A stretch of DNA of 64,000 nucleotides, taken from SIG565 sp045656145. Lineage in GTDB: Bacteria > Bacillota > Clostridia > Oscillospirales > Acutalibacteraceae. Position 1 is the stretch's first letter. The number at the start of each line of letters is the position of its first letter. This document shows, piece by piece, positions 1 to 7,979 of this stretch. The stretch spans positions 5,757 to 69,756 of the forward strand of contig JAZOQP010000013.1 in assembly GCA_045656145.1 (NCBI GenBank), read 5' to 3'. A program made the translations under genes and the position numbers. The notes beneath the pieces are model-generated. The model had not been told where the DNA came from. It saw nothing but the letters and a program-made list of their open reading frames with translations, and ran no database searches.

Positions 1-315
1 AATTCAATAGTGCTAAGGGCGGATGGACATGGTGGTGCCGAAATGCTTGATGCAATTCTTTCTCTTTTTCCGCTTGATAAAAATGCAGATTGCCCTGCAA
101 ATGTTATGCAGGTATCCCCGGGAGATAATGTTGAAACTCCTATTTGGGATGAATATAAGAAGATTATTGCAAAATATGATAATGAAGCCTCTGGAAGCAT
201 TGGAGAAATAGAGCGTTTCGCTTTTTATGAGGCAGCCAAAACCGCATACCTGATTATTGCAACAGGGGAATCGGCCTTATATGCTAATATAATGCTCCAA
301 AAGGGAGTTATATAA
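1..315 (+). CDS. RbsD/FucU family mutarotase, 5' end missing
   Basis: C-terminal part of a protein of the RbsD/FucU family, which interconverts anomers of ribose or fucose so that kinases and isomerases receive the right form. The reading frame is open to base 1, so the true start lies outside the window. The block VLRADGHGGAEMLDAIL and the later IWDEYKKII and FYEAAKTAYLIIATGE are typical of the FucU branch (family knowledge). The length seen (104 codons) is roughly the last two thirds of a 140-residue protein. A terminator follows at once, so it is the last gene of its transcript. Fucose rather than ribose is the better guess but is not proven. Confidence 0.85.
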   Translation, partial: NSIVLRADGHGGAEMLDAILSLFPLDKNADCPANVMQVSPGDNVETPIWDEYKKIIAKYDNEASGSIGEIERFAFYEAAKTAYLIIATGESALYANIMLQKGVI

Positions 316-346
316 AAAGGATGAATTTTCATCCTTTTTTATTTTT
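314..346 (+). terminator. Rho-independent terminator after the mutarotase gene
   Basis: The arm AAAAAGGATGA (314-324) pairs with TCATCCTTTTT (329-339) around a 4-base loop and runs into a T-rich tail. It begins inside the stop codon of the mutarotase gene. Confidence 0.85.
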
Positions 347-352
347 TAATTA

Positions 353-381
353 TTTACTTTTTGCCTTTATAATGATATAAT
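353..381 (+). promoter_or_regulatory. Sigma-A-type promoter of the SulP gene
   Basis: TTTACT (353-358), 17-base spacer, TATAAT (376-381), 31 bases ahead of the start codon at 413. The -35 is weak, the -10 perfect. Confidence 0.6.
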
Positions 382-412
382 ACATAATTGACATTATAAA
401 AGGGGATATAAT

Positions 413-1684
413 ATGTTTTCTTATCTAAAACCGAAGTTTTTTTCGGTAATTAAAAATTATTCAAAGGCTCAATTTATTAAAGATTTAACGGCAGGTATAA
501 TCGTTGCAATAATAGCGCTACCGCTATCAATTGCCTTAGCTTTGGCTTCGGGTGTTGAGCCTGCTTGCGGTATATACACAGCCGTAGCAGCAGGCTTTTT
601 TGTGGCACTTCTTGGCGGTAGCCGAGTGCAAATTGCGGGTCCCACAGCCGCCTTTGCAACCGTTGTTGCGGGGGTTGTTGCGGCAAATGGAATGGATGGC
701 CTTTTCATTGCAACAGTTATAGCAGGTATAATTTTACTTCTAATGGGCATATTAAAACTAGGTGTGCTTATTAAATACATCCCTCATTCCATAACTGTTG
801 GCTTTACTGCAGGTATTGCAGTTACAATTTTCTTAGGGCAAATTAAAGATTTTCTAGGCATTACATACGCTGAGGGTGTTCGCCCTATAGAAGCAATGGA
901 GAAAATGGAGGCTAATATAGAGTATTTAAGCACATTTTCTTTTGAGGCTCTTTTAATAGGTGTGATAAGTTTAGCTATACTTATCTTTTATCCAAAGCTT
1001 GAAAAGAAAATCCCGCCTTCTTTAATTGCGGTTATAGTTGGCGCTTTAGCGGTAGCTTTTATTCCGTTATTTAAAGGCAATGTTTATACAATAGGGAATT
1101 TATATACTATACCTTCAGGTCTTCCCAAAATTAATTTTGCCGAAATGGATTTCAGCACTCAAAAAATCATTGCAGTTTTGCCGAGCGCCGTAACAATAGC
1201 GGTGCTGGCGGCGGTTGAATCTTTATTATCCTGTGTTGTGGCAGATAGTATGATAGATTCAAAGCATAATCCAAATGCCGAATTGGTAGCGCAGGGCGTT
1301 GGCAATATAGCAAGCGTATTTTTTGGCGGAATTCCCGCAACAGGTGCAATAGCCAGAACTGCCGCGAATATCAAAAACGGCGGCAGAACACCGGTTGCAG
1401 GCATGGTGCATTCGGTAATTCTCCTTTTAGTTTTGGTAGCATTAATGCCGTTGGCTGAGCTTATCCCTATGCCTGTTATTGCCGCAATTCTCTTTGTTGT
1501 GGCTTATAATATGAGCGAATGGCGAAAGTTTGTAGAGATTATTAAAGAGAAGAATGTTTTAGATATTCTCGTTTTGTTAATAACCTTTGTTTTAACGGTT
1601 GTTTTCGATTTGGTTGTTGCTATCATAGTAGGTTTAGCATTTTATTATGCAGTTAAACTTTTAAAGAAGATATTTTTTAAATAA
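413..1684 (+). CDS. SulP-family anion permease lacking a STAS domain
   Basis: Integral membrane transporter of the SulP/SLC26 family, which moves sulfate, bicarbonate or other anions. The N-terminal stretch has the family pattern (DLTAGIIVAIIALPLSIALA near residues 23-42, then GIYTAVAAGFFVALLGGS and QIAGPTAAF). Several further hydrophobic segments follow. At 423 residues it ends right after the last membrane helix (FYYAVKLLKKIFFK), whereas most SulP proteins are about 550-570 residues with a cytoplasmic STAS domain. The stop codon is clean and followed by the promoter of the next gene, so this looks like a natural short form, not a truncation by frameshift. An AGGGG ribosome-binding site precedes the ATG. 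Substrate cannot be read from sequence. Confidence 0.9.
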   Translation: MFSYLKPKFFSVIKNYSKAQFIKDLTAGIIVAIIALPLSIALALASGVEPACGIYTAVAAGFFVALLGGSRVQIAGPTAAFATVVAGVVAANGMDGLFIATVIAGIILLLMGILKLGVLIKYIPHSITVGFTAGIAVTIFLGQIKDFLGITYAEGVRPIEAMEKMEANIEYLSTFSFEALLIGVISLAILIFYPKLEKKIPPSLIAVIVGALAVAFIPLFKGNVYTIGNLYTIPSGLPKINFAEMDFSTQKIIAVLPSAVTIAVLAAVESLLSCVVADSMIDSKHNPNAELVAQGVGNIASVFFGGIPATGAIARTAANIKNGGRTPVAGMVHSVILLLVLVALMPLAELIPMPVIAAILFVVAYNMSEWRKFVEIIKEKNVLDILVLLITFVLTVVFDLVVAIIVGLAFYYAVKLLKKIFFK

Positions 1685-1696
1685 TCATAGTGGTTA

Positions 1697-1725
1697 TTGA
1701 AAAATTCATATTTTTTCGGTATAAT
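1697..1725 (+). promoter_or_regulatory. Sigma-A-type promoter of the repeat protein/SLOG operon
   Basis: TTGAAA (1697-1702), 17-base spacer, TATAAT (1720-1725), 31 bases before the start at 1757, which has a GGAGG site. Confidence 0.8.
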
Positions 1726-1756
1726 TGATTTGTAATAAATTTGGAGGTAAAGAATA

Positions 1757-2611
1757 ATGAAATTCAATATTAAGGATATGAAATATCAAGGCATATTTTT
1801 AGGAATTTTAGCAGGCATTTTAACCCTTATTATTCTTATTGCAACCTTAACCGATATTGAGCCTAAAATCGAAACACCTGAGGATAATAACCCTTCGGTT
1901 GAAACAGGTGTTGAGGAAAATAAAGAGGAAGAAAAGAAAACCGAATCGAGCAATAAAAACGAAACCAAACCTTCTGATAATAAGCAGGAAGATAAAAAAG
2001 AAGATAATAAAAAAGAAGATAATAAAAAAGAAGACGATAAAAAAGAAGATAGTAAGCCTGAAGAAAACAAGCATACCCATAACTATGTTACTACATCAAA
2101 TGTTGTAGAGCCTACCTGTACCGAAAAAGGCTTTACCGAAAAGGTTTGCTCATGTGGGGAAAAGATTAATTCTGATGAAAAAGCAGCCCTTGGACACGAT
2201 TTAGGGGAGTGGAGCGAACTTCCCGCCGATAGCAATGGCGATGTTTTTAAAACAAGAAAATGCTCTCGTTGTGAGTATAATGAAAAAGAAAAGATAGAGG
2301 TTGAAGAAACTCCTGAGGGTAATGGTGATGATTCTCAAACTCCTCCTGCGGAAGAGCCCGAAGAAGAGGAGCCTGAAGTAGAAGTGCCTGAAGAGGAAGA
2401 ACCCGAAGTAGAGGAACAGCCAGAGGCGGAAGAACCTGGGGTAGAAGAACCTGAGGTTGAGCAACCTGAAACTGAGGAACCTGAAGTAGAGGAGCCTGAA
2501 GTAGAGGAGCCTGAAGTAGAAGAACCTGAAGTAGAAGAGCCTGAAGTAGAAGAGCCTGAGTCTGAAGAAATTACTCCCGAAAGTTCGGTTGAGCAGGAAG
2601 TAACCGAGTAA
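1757..2611 (+). CDS. Membrane-anchored acidic repeat protein with Cys/His module
   Basis: Function unknown. A single hydrophobic segment (about residues 12-31, YQGIFLGILAGILTLIILIA) near the N-terminus, without a lipobox, predicts a membrane anchor with the rest outside. It is followed by a Lys/Glu/Asn-rich stretch with four KKED-type 5-residue units (residues 80-99), then a module starting HTHNY with CSCG and CSRC pairs and the words PTCTEKGFTEKVC and ALGHDLGEW, a module common in surface proteins of gut Clostridia. The C-terminal third is Pro/Glu-rich and ends in five exact PEVEE units. The two low-complexity parts likely act as spacers. The stop codon overlaps the start of the SLOG gene (TAATG), so the two are translationally coupled. 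Confidence 0.75.
   Translation: MKFNIKDMKYQGIFLGILAGILTLIILIATLTDIEPKIETPEDNNPSVETGVEENKEEEKKTESSNKNETKPSDNKQEDKKEDNKKEDNKKEDDKKEDSKPEENKHTHNYVTTSNVVEPTCTEKGFTEKVCSCGEKINSDEKAALGHDLGEWSELPADSNGDVFKTRKCSRCEYNEKEKIEVEETPEGNGDDSQTPPAEEPEEEEPEVEVPEEEEPEVEEQPEAEEPGVEEPEVEQPETEEPEVEEPEVEEPEVEEPEVEEPEVEEPESEEITPESSVEQEVTE
1994..2053 (+). repeat. In-frame 15-bp tandem repeat, 4 units (KKED-x)
   Basis: Four consecutive 15-bp units of the form AAAAAAGAAGA(T/C)(A/G)(A/G)T. The unit is a multiple of 3, so copy change keeps the frame. Confidence 0.85.
2480..2554 (+). repeat. In-frame 15-bp tandem repeat, 5 units (PEVEE)
   Basis: Five consecutive 15-bp units CCTGAAGTAGA(G/A)GA(G/A), followed by a degenerate sixth (PESEE). 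Near identity at third positions points to recent expansion. Confidence 0.88.
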
Positions 2612-3168
2612 TGCAGGAAAAAATAAAAAAATGTTGCTTCACGGGTTATCGCCCAGATAAATTTGATTTTGAATTTAGCCATCAAAACCCCGAATATCGA
2701 AACCTTGAAAACAAGCTTGTTGATACTGTGTTTAACGCAGCAAACGAGGGATTTTCTGAGTTTTATTGCGGAATGGCTTATGGTTTTGATATTCTTGCCG
2801 GAGAGATTGTTTTGCTTTTGAAAAAGGCAAATCCATTGGTTAAATTAATTGCTGTGGTGCCTTTCGAAAAACAATCTCATTCTTGGAGTGATGAGTGGAA
2901 AAATCGTTATGAGGCGTTGCTTTCCAAAGCCGATAGAATTGTTCTTATAAGCAAGGAATATTCTAAAGAGTGCTATCATAAGCGGAATAGATATATGGTT
3001 GATAATTCTGCGGCAGTTATAACCTTTTTTGATGGTAAATCGGGTGGCACCGCCGCAACCCTTAGGTATGCCAAGCAAAAAGGAAAAGCAATTACCAATA
3101 TTGCAGAAATTAACGATGAACAAATATATTTTTCTCCATATATTATTTGTGATGATGAGGATATATAA
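2611..3168 (+). CDS. SLOG-domain protein, DUF1273/YpsA family
   Basis: 185 residues with the DUF1273/YpsA pattern: KCCFTGYRPDKF at the N-terminus, then FYCGMAYGFDILAGEIVL (about residues 51-68) and AAVITFFDGKSGGTAATLRYA near residues 135-155. SLOG proteins are Rossmann-like and bind nucleotide-derived ligands; YpsA of Bacillus has been linked to cell division and stress, but the ligand is not settled. The GxAxGxD glycine/aspartate motif is intact. The start codon overlaps the stop of the upstream surface protein gene (TAATG), so the pair is one transcript. That pairing with a membrane-anchored protein is unusual and gives no clear role. Confidence 0.85.
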   Translation: MQEKIKKCCFTGYRPDKFDFEFSHQNPEYRNLENKLVDTVFNAANEGFSEFYCGMAYGFDILAGEIVLLLKKANPLVKLIAVVPFEKQSHSWSDEWKNRYEALLSKADRIVLISKEYSKECYHKRNRYMVDNSAAVITFFDGKSGGTAATLRYAKQKGKAITNIAEINDEQIYFSPYIICDDEDI

Positions 3169-3198
3169 AAAGCGTAGTGGAAACCACTACGCTTTTTT
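3167..3198. terminator. Bidirectional terminator between convergent genes
   Basis: AAAGCGTAGTGG pairs with CCACTACGCTTT around an AAA loop, with A-tract on the left and T-tract on the right. It serves the SLOG gene on the plus strand and the glycosyltransferase gene on the minus strand, whose stop codon touches it. Confidence 0.88.
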
Positions 3199-4123
3199 AT
3201 ATAAATAATATTTGAGCAAATTTTCTAAACACCGAGTTTTTAAAAAGGCGGTGCTTTTTTAATATTTTTATTTTTTGCCATTTGTTTTTATTCGGTAAAT
3301 CAGCAACATCAGATAAAAGTTTCTTTTGCTTATAATCTAAAAATTCGGAATAATTATCCTTTAAAAATAAGGCCTGAAGAGATATGGTTTTATACATACT
3401 TTTCATTTTCTCAAAATTTTTAAGTTTTTTAATAATAAAGGATAAACTATTTACATCTTTGGCGCCCACTTCATTATTTGAATGCTGGCGGTAGAGAATG
3501 GTTGGCTCTTTTATAAATATGATTTTACCAAAACAAGCGGCAATGAGGCCGAGCCACCAGTCATGCATAGCAACCGCGTTTGGCAGAATAAATAATTTTT
3601 CAAGAAGCGCTTTATTAAACATTGCTGTGCAACCCGTAATAGAGTTTTGCATAAGCAAATTATTAAGCTTTGTGTTTTCGGGGGATAATTTTTGCAGTTT
3701 TATAAAGGAGTTATTAATTAAATTTAACTCTTCATCAACAACCTTTAAATCGGTGTGAACAAGAATCGGAGTATCGGTTCCAAATTCCGCTTCCGCTTTT
3801 TTCATAGCGTTAAGGGTTTTTTCAATTTTGTCAGGTAGCCAACAGTCATCCTGGTCGCAGAACATTATATAGTCATCACTATAAAGTTCTATTAATTTAA
3901 AGAAATTTCCCGCTGCCGAGCGAGTTTTTTCGAAACTTTGGCAAATTTCAATTTTTTCGGGGGAAATGCCTTTATATCTTTCAATAATTTCTAAGGTGTT
4001 ATCGGTAGAGCCATCATCCCTTATAACAATTCTAAAATCTTGAAAAGACTGATTTAAAAGGGAATTTAGTTGCTCCTCTAAAAATTTTCCGCCATTATAT
4101 GTGGCTAATAAAACAGTTACCAT
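3197..4123 (-). CDS. Family 2 glycosyltransferase (rhamnosyltransferase-like)
   Basis: GT-A fold glycosyltransferase that adds a sugar from a nucleotide donor to a surface glycan. Visible motifs: VTVLLATYNGGKFLEEQLNS at the N-terminus, RDDGSTDNT, and the metal-binding MFCDQDDCWLPDKI. A central stretch ITGCTAMFNKALLEKL and AMHDWWLG resemble rhamnosyltransferases of this family. I place the start at the ATG at 4123 because the AGGTG site sits 8 bases ahead; an upstream in-frame GTG at 4132 overlaps that site itself. It is alone on its strand, far from the main polysaccharide locus, and ends in a terminator shared with its convergent neighbour. Confidence 0.88.
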   Translation of the reverse strand: MVTVLLATYNGGKFLEEQLNSLLNQSFQDFRIVIRDDGSTDNTLEIIERYKGISPEKIEICQSFEKTRSAAGNFFKLIELYSDDYIMFCDQDDCWLPDKIEKTLNAMKKAEAEFGTDTPILVHTDLKVVDEELNLINNSFIKLQKLSPENTKLNNLLMQNSITGCTAMFNKALLEKLFILPNAVAMHDWWLGLIAACFGKIIFIKEPTILYRQHSNNEVGAKDVNSLSFIIKKLKNFEKMKSMYKTISLQALFLKDNYSEFLDYKQKKLLSDVADLPNKNKWQKIKILKKHRLFKNSVFRKFAQILFI

Positions 4124-4180
4124 TATTTTCACCTCATTTATATATTACCACGATAGGAAAAATTTTTCAATAAAAAGTGC

Positions 4181-4209
4181 TTGACAAATTTCGAGAGAGG
4201 GTGTACTAT
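4181..4209 (+). promoter_or_regulatory. Sigma-A-type promoter of the GntR-ABC operon
   Basis: Perfect TTGACA (4181-4186), 17-base spacer, TACTAT (4204-4209). A palindromic operator lies directly downstream. Confidence 0.85.
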
Positions 4210-4212
4210 ATA

Positions 4213-4237
4213 AGTGTACTAATCGAATTAATACACT
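4213..4237 (+). promoter_or_regulatory. Palindromic operator, YtrA type
   Basis: A 25-base inverted repeat: AGTGTA at the left end, TACACT at the right end, with the inner TAAT/ATTA also symmetric; only two of twelve pairs fail. YtrA-subfamily GntR repressors are known to bind AGTGTA-ATTA-type palindromes. Its place between the -10 box and the gene fits autorepression. Confidence 0.75.
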
Positions 4238-4254
4238 AAGAACGGAGGGCTATA

Positions 4255-4617
4255 TTGTTACAACTTGATTTTAAAAGCGGAACTCCAATTTATGATCAAA
4301 TAGTTTTAAAGGTAATAAAGCTTAAAATGCTAGGGGCTTTAAAGGCAGGGGATGCACTGCCGAGCGTTCGCGCTTTAGCGAGTAAACTTGGCATAAATCC
4401 TAATACAGTTATGCGTGCCTATGCAATTCTTGAAGAAAAAGGGGTTATATATTCGGTAACGGGTAAAGGCTCGTTTATTTCGGGAGAATCGGATAAGAGT
4501 TATCTTAACGATATTGTTTTAAAAGATTTTATAAAGGCGGTAAAGGATGCAAAACAAATGGGCAAGACCGCCGAAGAACTTAAAAATGAAATAGACCGCT
4601 TGTTTTTGGAGGGTTAA
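4255..4617 (+). CDS. GntR-family regulator, YtrA subfamily
   Basis: Short (120 residues) transcriptional regulator: winged helix (PIYDQIVLKVIKLKMLGALK, then LPSVRALASKLGINPNTVMR, and the wing GVIYSVTGKGSFIS) followed only by a short helical tail. This length and the lack of a large ligand domain mark the YtrA subfamily, which usually represses its own operon with an ABC transporter and often responds to cell-wall-active compounds. The start is a TTG with GGAGGG 5 bases ahead. The ABC ATPase gene follows after 2 bases. The operator upstream supports autoregulation. Confidence 0.92.
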   Translation: MLQLDFKSGTPIYDQIVLKVIKLKMLGALKAGDALPSVRALASKLGINPNTVMRAYAILEEKGVIYSVTGKGSFISGESDKSYLNDIVLKDFIKAVKDAKQMGKTAEELKNEIDRLFLEG

Positions 4618-4619
4618 TT

Positions 4620-5516
4620 ATGATAGAGATTAAAAATATAATTAAGCGTTTTGATGAAAAAATCGCTTTGGATAATGTAAGCTTTAATATAGGAAACGGC
4701 TCGGTTTATGGTCTTGTAGGGTCGAACGGTTCGGGGAAATCAACCCTGCTTCGCTTAATTTCAGGCGTTTATATGGGGGATGGCGGAAGCATTTTAATTG
4801 ATGGTAAAGAGCCATTTGATTGCCCTGAAATCAAGAGGGATGTATGCTATTTAGCCGATACTCCATATTTTGTTCATCAAGCAAATATAAATGAAATGTC
4901 AAAGCTTTATAAAAGCATATATCCGAATTTTAGCGATGAAAAGTTTGAACTTATAAAAACTGTTTTCCCACTTGATAGTAAAGCTAAAATTAATACCATG
5001 AGTAAAGGTATGCAACGCCAGGCGGCATTAATGCTTTGCCTTGCAAGTAATCCAAAATATCTTCTTTTAGATGAAGCATTTGATGGGTTAGACCCCGTTA
5101 TGCGAAAGGTTTTAAAAACTCTGCTTACCGATGGCGCAAATGAGGGAATGACCACCATTATCGCTTCCCATAATCTTCGCGATTTAGATTATTTATGCGA
5201 TAGCGTAGGGCTTCTTCATTTCGGAAAACTTATTTTCAGCGATAAGATGGATACCCTTAAAAATAATCTTCATAAAATTCAAATAGCCTTTGAAAGAGTA
5301 CCGGATTTATCGGTTTTCAAAGTATTAAAGCCAATGAAGATAGAAAAAACCGGTAGCCTTATTCACTTGGTTGTTAAGGGCGAAGAAAATGAGTTAATGA
5401 AATTTTTAAATAATTTAAATCCTGTATTTGTTGAAAAAATCAGTCCCGATTTTGAAGAAATATTTATGTATGAATTGGAGGCGAAGGGCTATGATGCAGA
5501 AAATATCATTAAATAA
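4620..5516 (+). CDS. ABC transporter ATP-binding protein (YtrB-like)
   Basis: Cytoplasmic ATPase subunit, 298 residues. Walker A GLVGSNGSGKSTLLRL (about residues 32-47), a variant signature MSKGMQRQ in place of LSGGQ, Walker B YLLLDEAFDGLD and the switch histidine in IIASHNLRDLD. The variant signature is common in the YtrB/multidrug-type ATPases linked to GntR regulators. The C-terminal 80 residues form a small accessory domain. It overlaps the permease gene by 26 bases, so the subunits are coupled. Substrate unknown; drug or lantibiotic resistance is the usual role of this arrangement. Confidence 0.92.
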   Translation: MIEIKNIIKRFDEKIALDNVSFNIGNGSVYGLVGSNGSGKSTLLRLISGVYMGDGGSILIDGKEPFDCPEIKRDVCYLADTPYFVHQANINEMSKLYKSIYPNFSDEKFELIKTVFPLDSKAKINTMSKGMQRQAALMLCLASNPKYLLLDEAFDGLDPVMRKVLKTLLTDGANEGMTTIIASHNLRDLDYLCDSVGLLHFGKLIFSDKMDTLKNNLHKIQIAFERVPDLSVFKVLKPMKIEKTGSLIHLVVKGEENELMKFLNNLNPVFVEKISPDFEEIFMYELEAKGYDAENIIK

Positions 5517-7257
5517 AAGCGCATTTAATGTTTTTGGGTTTACCCTAAAGAAAAATCTTGGTTTTTCCTTGGTGGCAGCAATATTAAGCATTATGGTATC
5601 TCCGGTTTATATTTATAGCGTTATAAAGGATTATCTTTCTTCTTATTCTAAGCTTATATACCGTTTCGAAAATATGCAAATATTATTTTCCACCCTTATG
5701 GCTATTGCGGCAACCTTATTTTTAATAATTCTTTTATTCATAAATTTTTCTTTCCTTTTCAGTAAAAGTGCAAGTGATTATTTTCATGCTTTGCCACTTA
5801 AACGATGGGAACTTTTGGTTGCTCGCTTTATGGCTTCGTTTGTGTCATCCCTTATACCCTTAACGGTAGGTTACATAGGCACCTTTGCAATAACCCTTTT
5901 AAGCTTTGTTGAAGCAAATCCCTTTCTTTGCATAAAGGCATATCTCTTCACTGTTTTAATGATGCTTTTATTAGGACTTTTCACTTTGATTTTCATAATT
6001 ATCTCGGGTGGAGTGTTTGATAGCATCATCGGTTTTGTTGCGGTTAATTTAGGTCTACCCATAATTGTCGCCTATATATCGAATCTTTGCGCAGAGCATA
6101 TTTATGGTTTTGTCGGTGATCTCGATTTTGAAGCAGGCATTTTATCCTACACAACCCCATTTGCCTATCCTTTAATTAAACTTCTTTTAGGTCTTACAGG
6201 GGAGGGCGCATTCTTTTCCATTAAGAGTATTCTCGGAAGTATAGCTCAGATAATTATTTGGGGCGGCATTTCGGTAATTCTTTATAAAAACAGAAAGGCC
6301 GAAAAATTGGGTGGCTCGTACGCCTTTAAATTTATGCCTGAGCTTATCGGTTTAATAGTGTCGGCTATAGGCCTTTTCTTCTTTGGATATTTGTTTGGCG
6401 AGAGCCCTGCTAATGCGATTTATTGGATAATGGGAAGCATCGGCGCCATTATTACTGCAGTTGTTTATTCGCTTATAATTAATCGTGGTTTTAAAAAAGT
6501 AAAGAAAGCAATAGCTTTTGGCGGTTTAGCTTCGCTAGTTTTAATTTGTGTAAATTTAGGCATTAAATATGATATTACGGGCTATAGATATAATCTTCCA
6601 AAGGCCGAGCAAATTGAAAGCGTAAACATTCAGTCGGGTGTTATTGATATTAATGTTCGCAATATAGATTTGGCATTAGAACTTAACCGCTCTATAGTTA
6701 ATGAGCATAGCGATGATTATTTAGGTAATGATAGAACTAATATGTTTACATTCGAGTATACCCTTAAAGATGGTAGAACAGTAACACGCCGCTATAGTGT
6801 TGAAACAAAGATAGCAAAAGAAGAAAAATCTCGCCTTATAGCTGAGGAATATTCGAGGAGCCTGGTGGAAGAGTTTAATGAATTCAAAGAGAAAAAAGCA
6901 GATAGTTGGACTCTTAGCGGCTATCTTTATGATAGTTATCAGTACATTGGTAGTTTTGAAACTCACATCAGCGAAGAAAAGGTCGAGGAATTAGTTAAGG
7001 CTTACGCTACCGATATTAAGTCCTACGGAAACAATTATTTTATTGATATGGCAGATGCAGGTTTAAGCTCGGTTCTCATTTCCGGTAACAAGGTTGTTAA
7101 CACCTATTATGAAGAGGATAGCTTTGGTGGCTTTAAACAGCATACCGATTATGAAGATTATTTTATTTCGGTGGATAATTATGAAAAGTTTGAAACCTTT
7201 AGCAAGGTGCTGTCAACCATTGAATATGAAATAATCCCTGAGGGCGAAAAATATTAA
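5491..7257 (+). CDS. ABC-2-type permease with extracytoplasmic C-terminal domain
   Basis: Membrane partner of the preceding ATPase. About 588 residues with many hydrophobic segments in the first two thirds, then about 200 mostly hydrophilic residues (after GLASLVLICVNLGIKYDITGY) likely outside the cell. I start it at the ATG at 5491 (reading MMQKISLNKSAFN), because GGAGG lies 9 bases ahead; the frame is open further upstream inside the ATPase gene but without a ribosome site. The shape resembles YtrC/YtrD-type permeases with a large sensor-like tail. A bidirectional terminator closes the operon. Confidence 0.85.
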   Translation: MMQKISLNKSAFNVFGFTLKKNLGFSLVAAILSIMVSPVYIYSVIKDYLSSYSKLIYRFENMQILFSTLMAIAATLFLIILLFINFSFLFSKSASDYFHALPLKRWELLVARFMASFVSSLIPLTVGYIGTFAITLLSFVEANPFLCIKAYLFTVLMMLLLGLFTLIFIIISGGVFDSIIGFVAVNLGLPIIVAYISNLCAEHIYGFVGDLDFEAGILSYTTPFAYPLIKLLLGLTGEGAFFSIKSILGSIAQIIIWGGISVILYKNRKAEKLGGSYAFKFMPELIGLIVSAIGLFFFGYLFGESPANAIYWIMGSIGAIITAVVYSLIINRGFKKVKKAIAFGGLASLVLICVNLGIKYDITGYRYNLPKAEQIESVNIQSGVIDINVRNIDLALELNRSIVNEHSDDYLGNDRTNMFTFEYTLKDGRTVTRRYSVETKIAKEEKSRLIAEEYSRSLVEEFNEFKEKKADSWTLSGYLYDSYQYIGSFETHISEEKVEELVKAYATDIKSYGNNYFIDMADAGLSSVLISGNKVVNTYYEEDSFGGFKQHTDYEDYFISVDNYEKFETFSKVLSTIEYEIIPEGEKY

Positions 7258-7258
7258 A

Positions 7259-7297
7259 AAGAAAAAGAAGTAAGGATGCTCCTTACTTCTTTTTTTA
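7259..7297. terminator. Bidirectional terminator between convergent operons
   Basis: AAAGAAGTAAGGA (7264-7276) pairs with TCCTTACTTCTTT (7280-7292), three-base loop, A-tract left and T-tract right. It ends the ABC operon and the six-gene murD operon. Confidence 0.9.
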
Positions 7298-7978
7298 ATC
7301 TAATAAATAAACTCCGTCTTCTAAAACAACGAATTCATATCCACCGCAATTAAGATATTGCTTAACTGCTTTTTCAAAGGTTTGATAGGTGCTTATTGAA
7401 TAGGTGTTTGTGTTAATGGATAAAATTTCATTTCCATTTTCGGTGCAAACCAAAAGATTATCGCCTTTTGAAAATAGATTAATGGGTTTTTTGAAAGGAG
7501 AGGAATTGCCACCTCCAAGGCGCAATTCTTCATGCATAGTTGTGAGATTCATTCTCATAACAACATTAAGTTCAGCGAAGGCTACCCATAAATGCCTTGA
7601 GCAAACAGCAATTCCTGTAGGCTTTGCGTTGCGGTAGGAAAGTTCGCCTTTCCATATAAGTCCACCATCCTTATCAAAAAGGTAAGCGGTACCATCATAG
7701 TCAACCGTAAAGGTTTTTCCGTTTTCAAGCAAAACGGAATCGGTTGTAACATAATTTTTAATAAGCGAGGTTATATCTTTATAATTTGCGCCAAACTTTG
7801 TTAATTTATAAAGGTCGCCCGGAACAAAACTTATTTTGCCATTATCAAAGGAAACACTTTTATATGCAACCTTCACATTGTTTTCATCCTCTTCAAAAAC
7901 ATAGGCAATGATAAGTCCGTTATCATCGGCAGTTATATTGATAATTTCTCCTTTAAAAATAGTTCTCATTTTTCCCAT
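7295..7978 (-). CDS. Hypothetical protein, beta-propeller-like
   Basis: 227 residues, not assigned to a named family. No signal peptide or membrane segment. The sequence is built of short strands with recurring patterns of the kind seen in propeller blades (GTAYLFDKDGGLIWKGEL, GIAVCSRHLWVAF, NLLVCTENGNEILSINT), so a partial beta-propeller is likely (inference). It is the last gene of the murD operon; its start follows the stop of the PLP-enzyme gene by one base. A second possible start, three codons in, has a slightly better-placed purine-rich site. Confidence 0.6.
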   Translation of the reverse strand: MGKMRTIFKGEIINITADDNGLIIAYVFEEDENNVKVAYKSVSFDNGKISFVPGDLYKLTKFGANYKDITSLIKNYVTTDSVLLENGKTFTVDYDGTAYLFDKDGGLIWKGELSYRNAKPTGIAVCSRHLWVAFAELNVVMRMNLTTMHEELRLGGGNSSPFKKPINLFSKGDNLLVCTENGNEILSINTNTYSISTYQTFEKAVKQYLNCGGYEFVVLEDGVYLLD

Positions 7979-7979
7979 C

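Noticed and set aside
1786..2685. Long minus-strand frames opposite the repeat protein
   Set aside because: They are shadows of the repetitive codons (Ser/Gly or Phe/Leu runs) with no ribosome sites.
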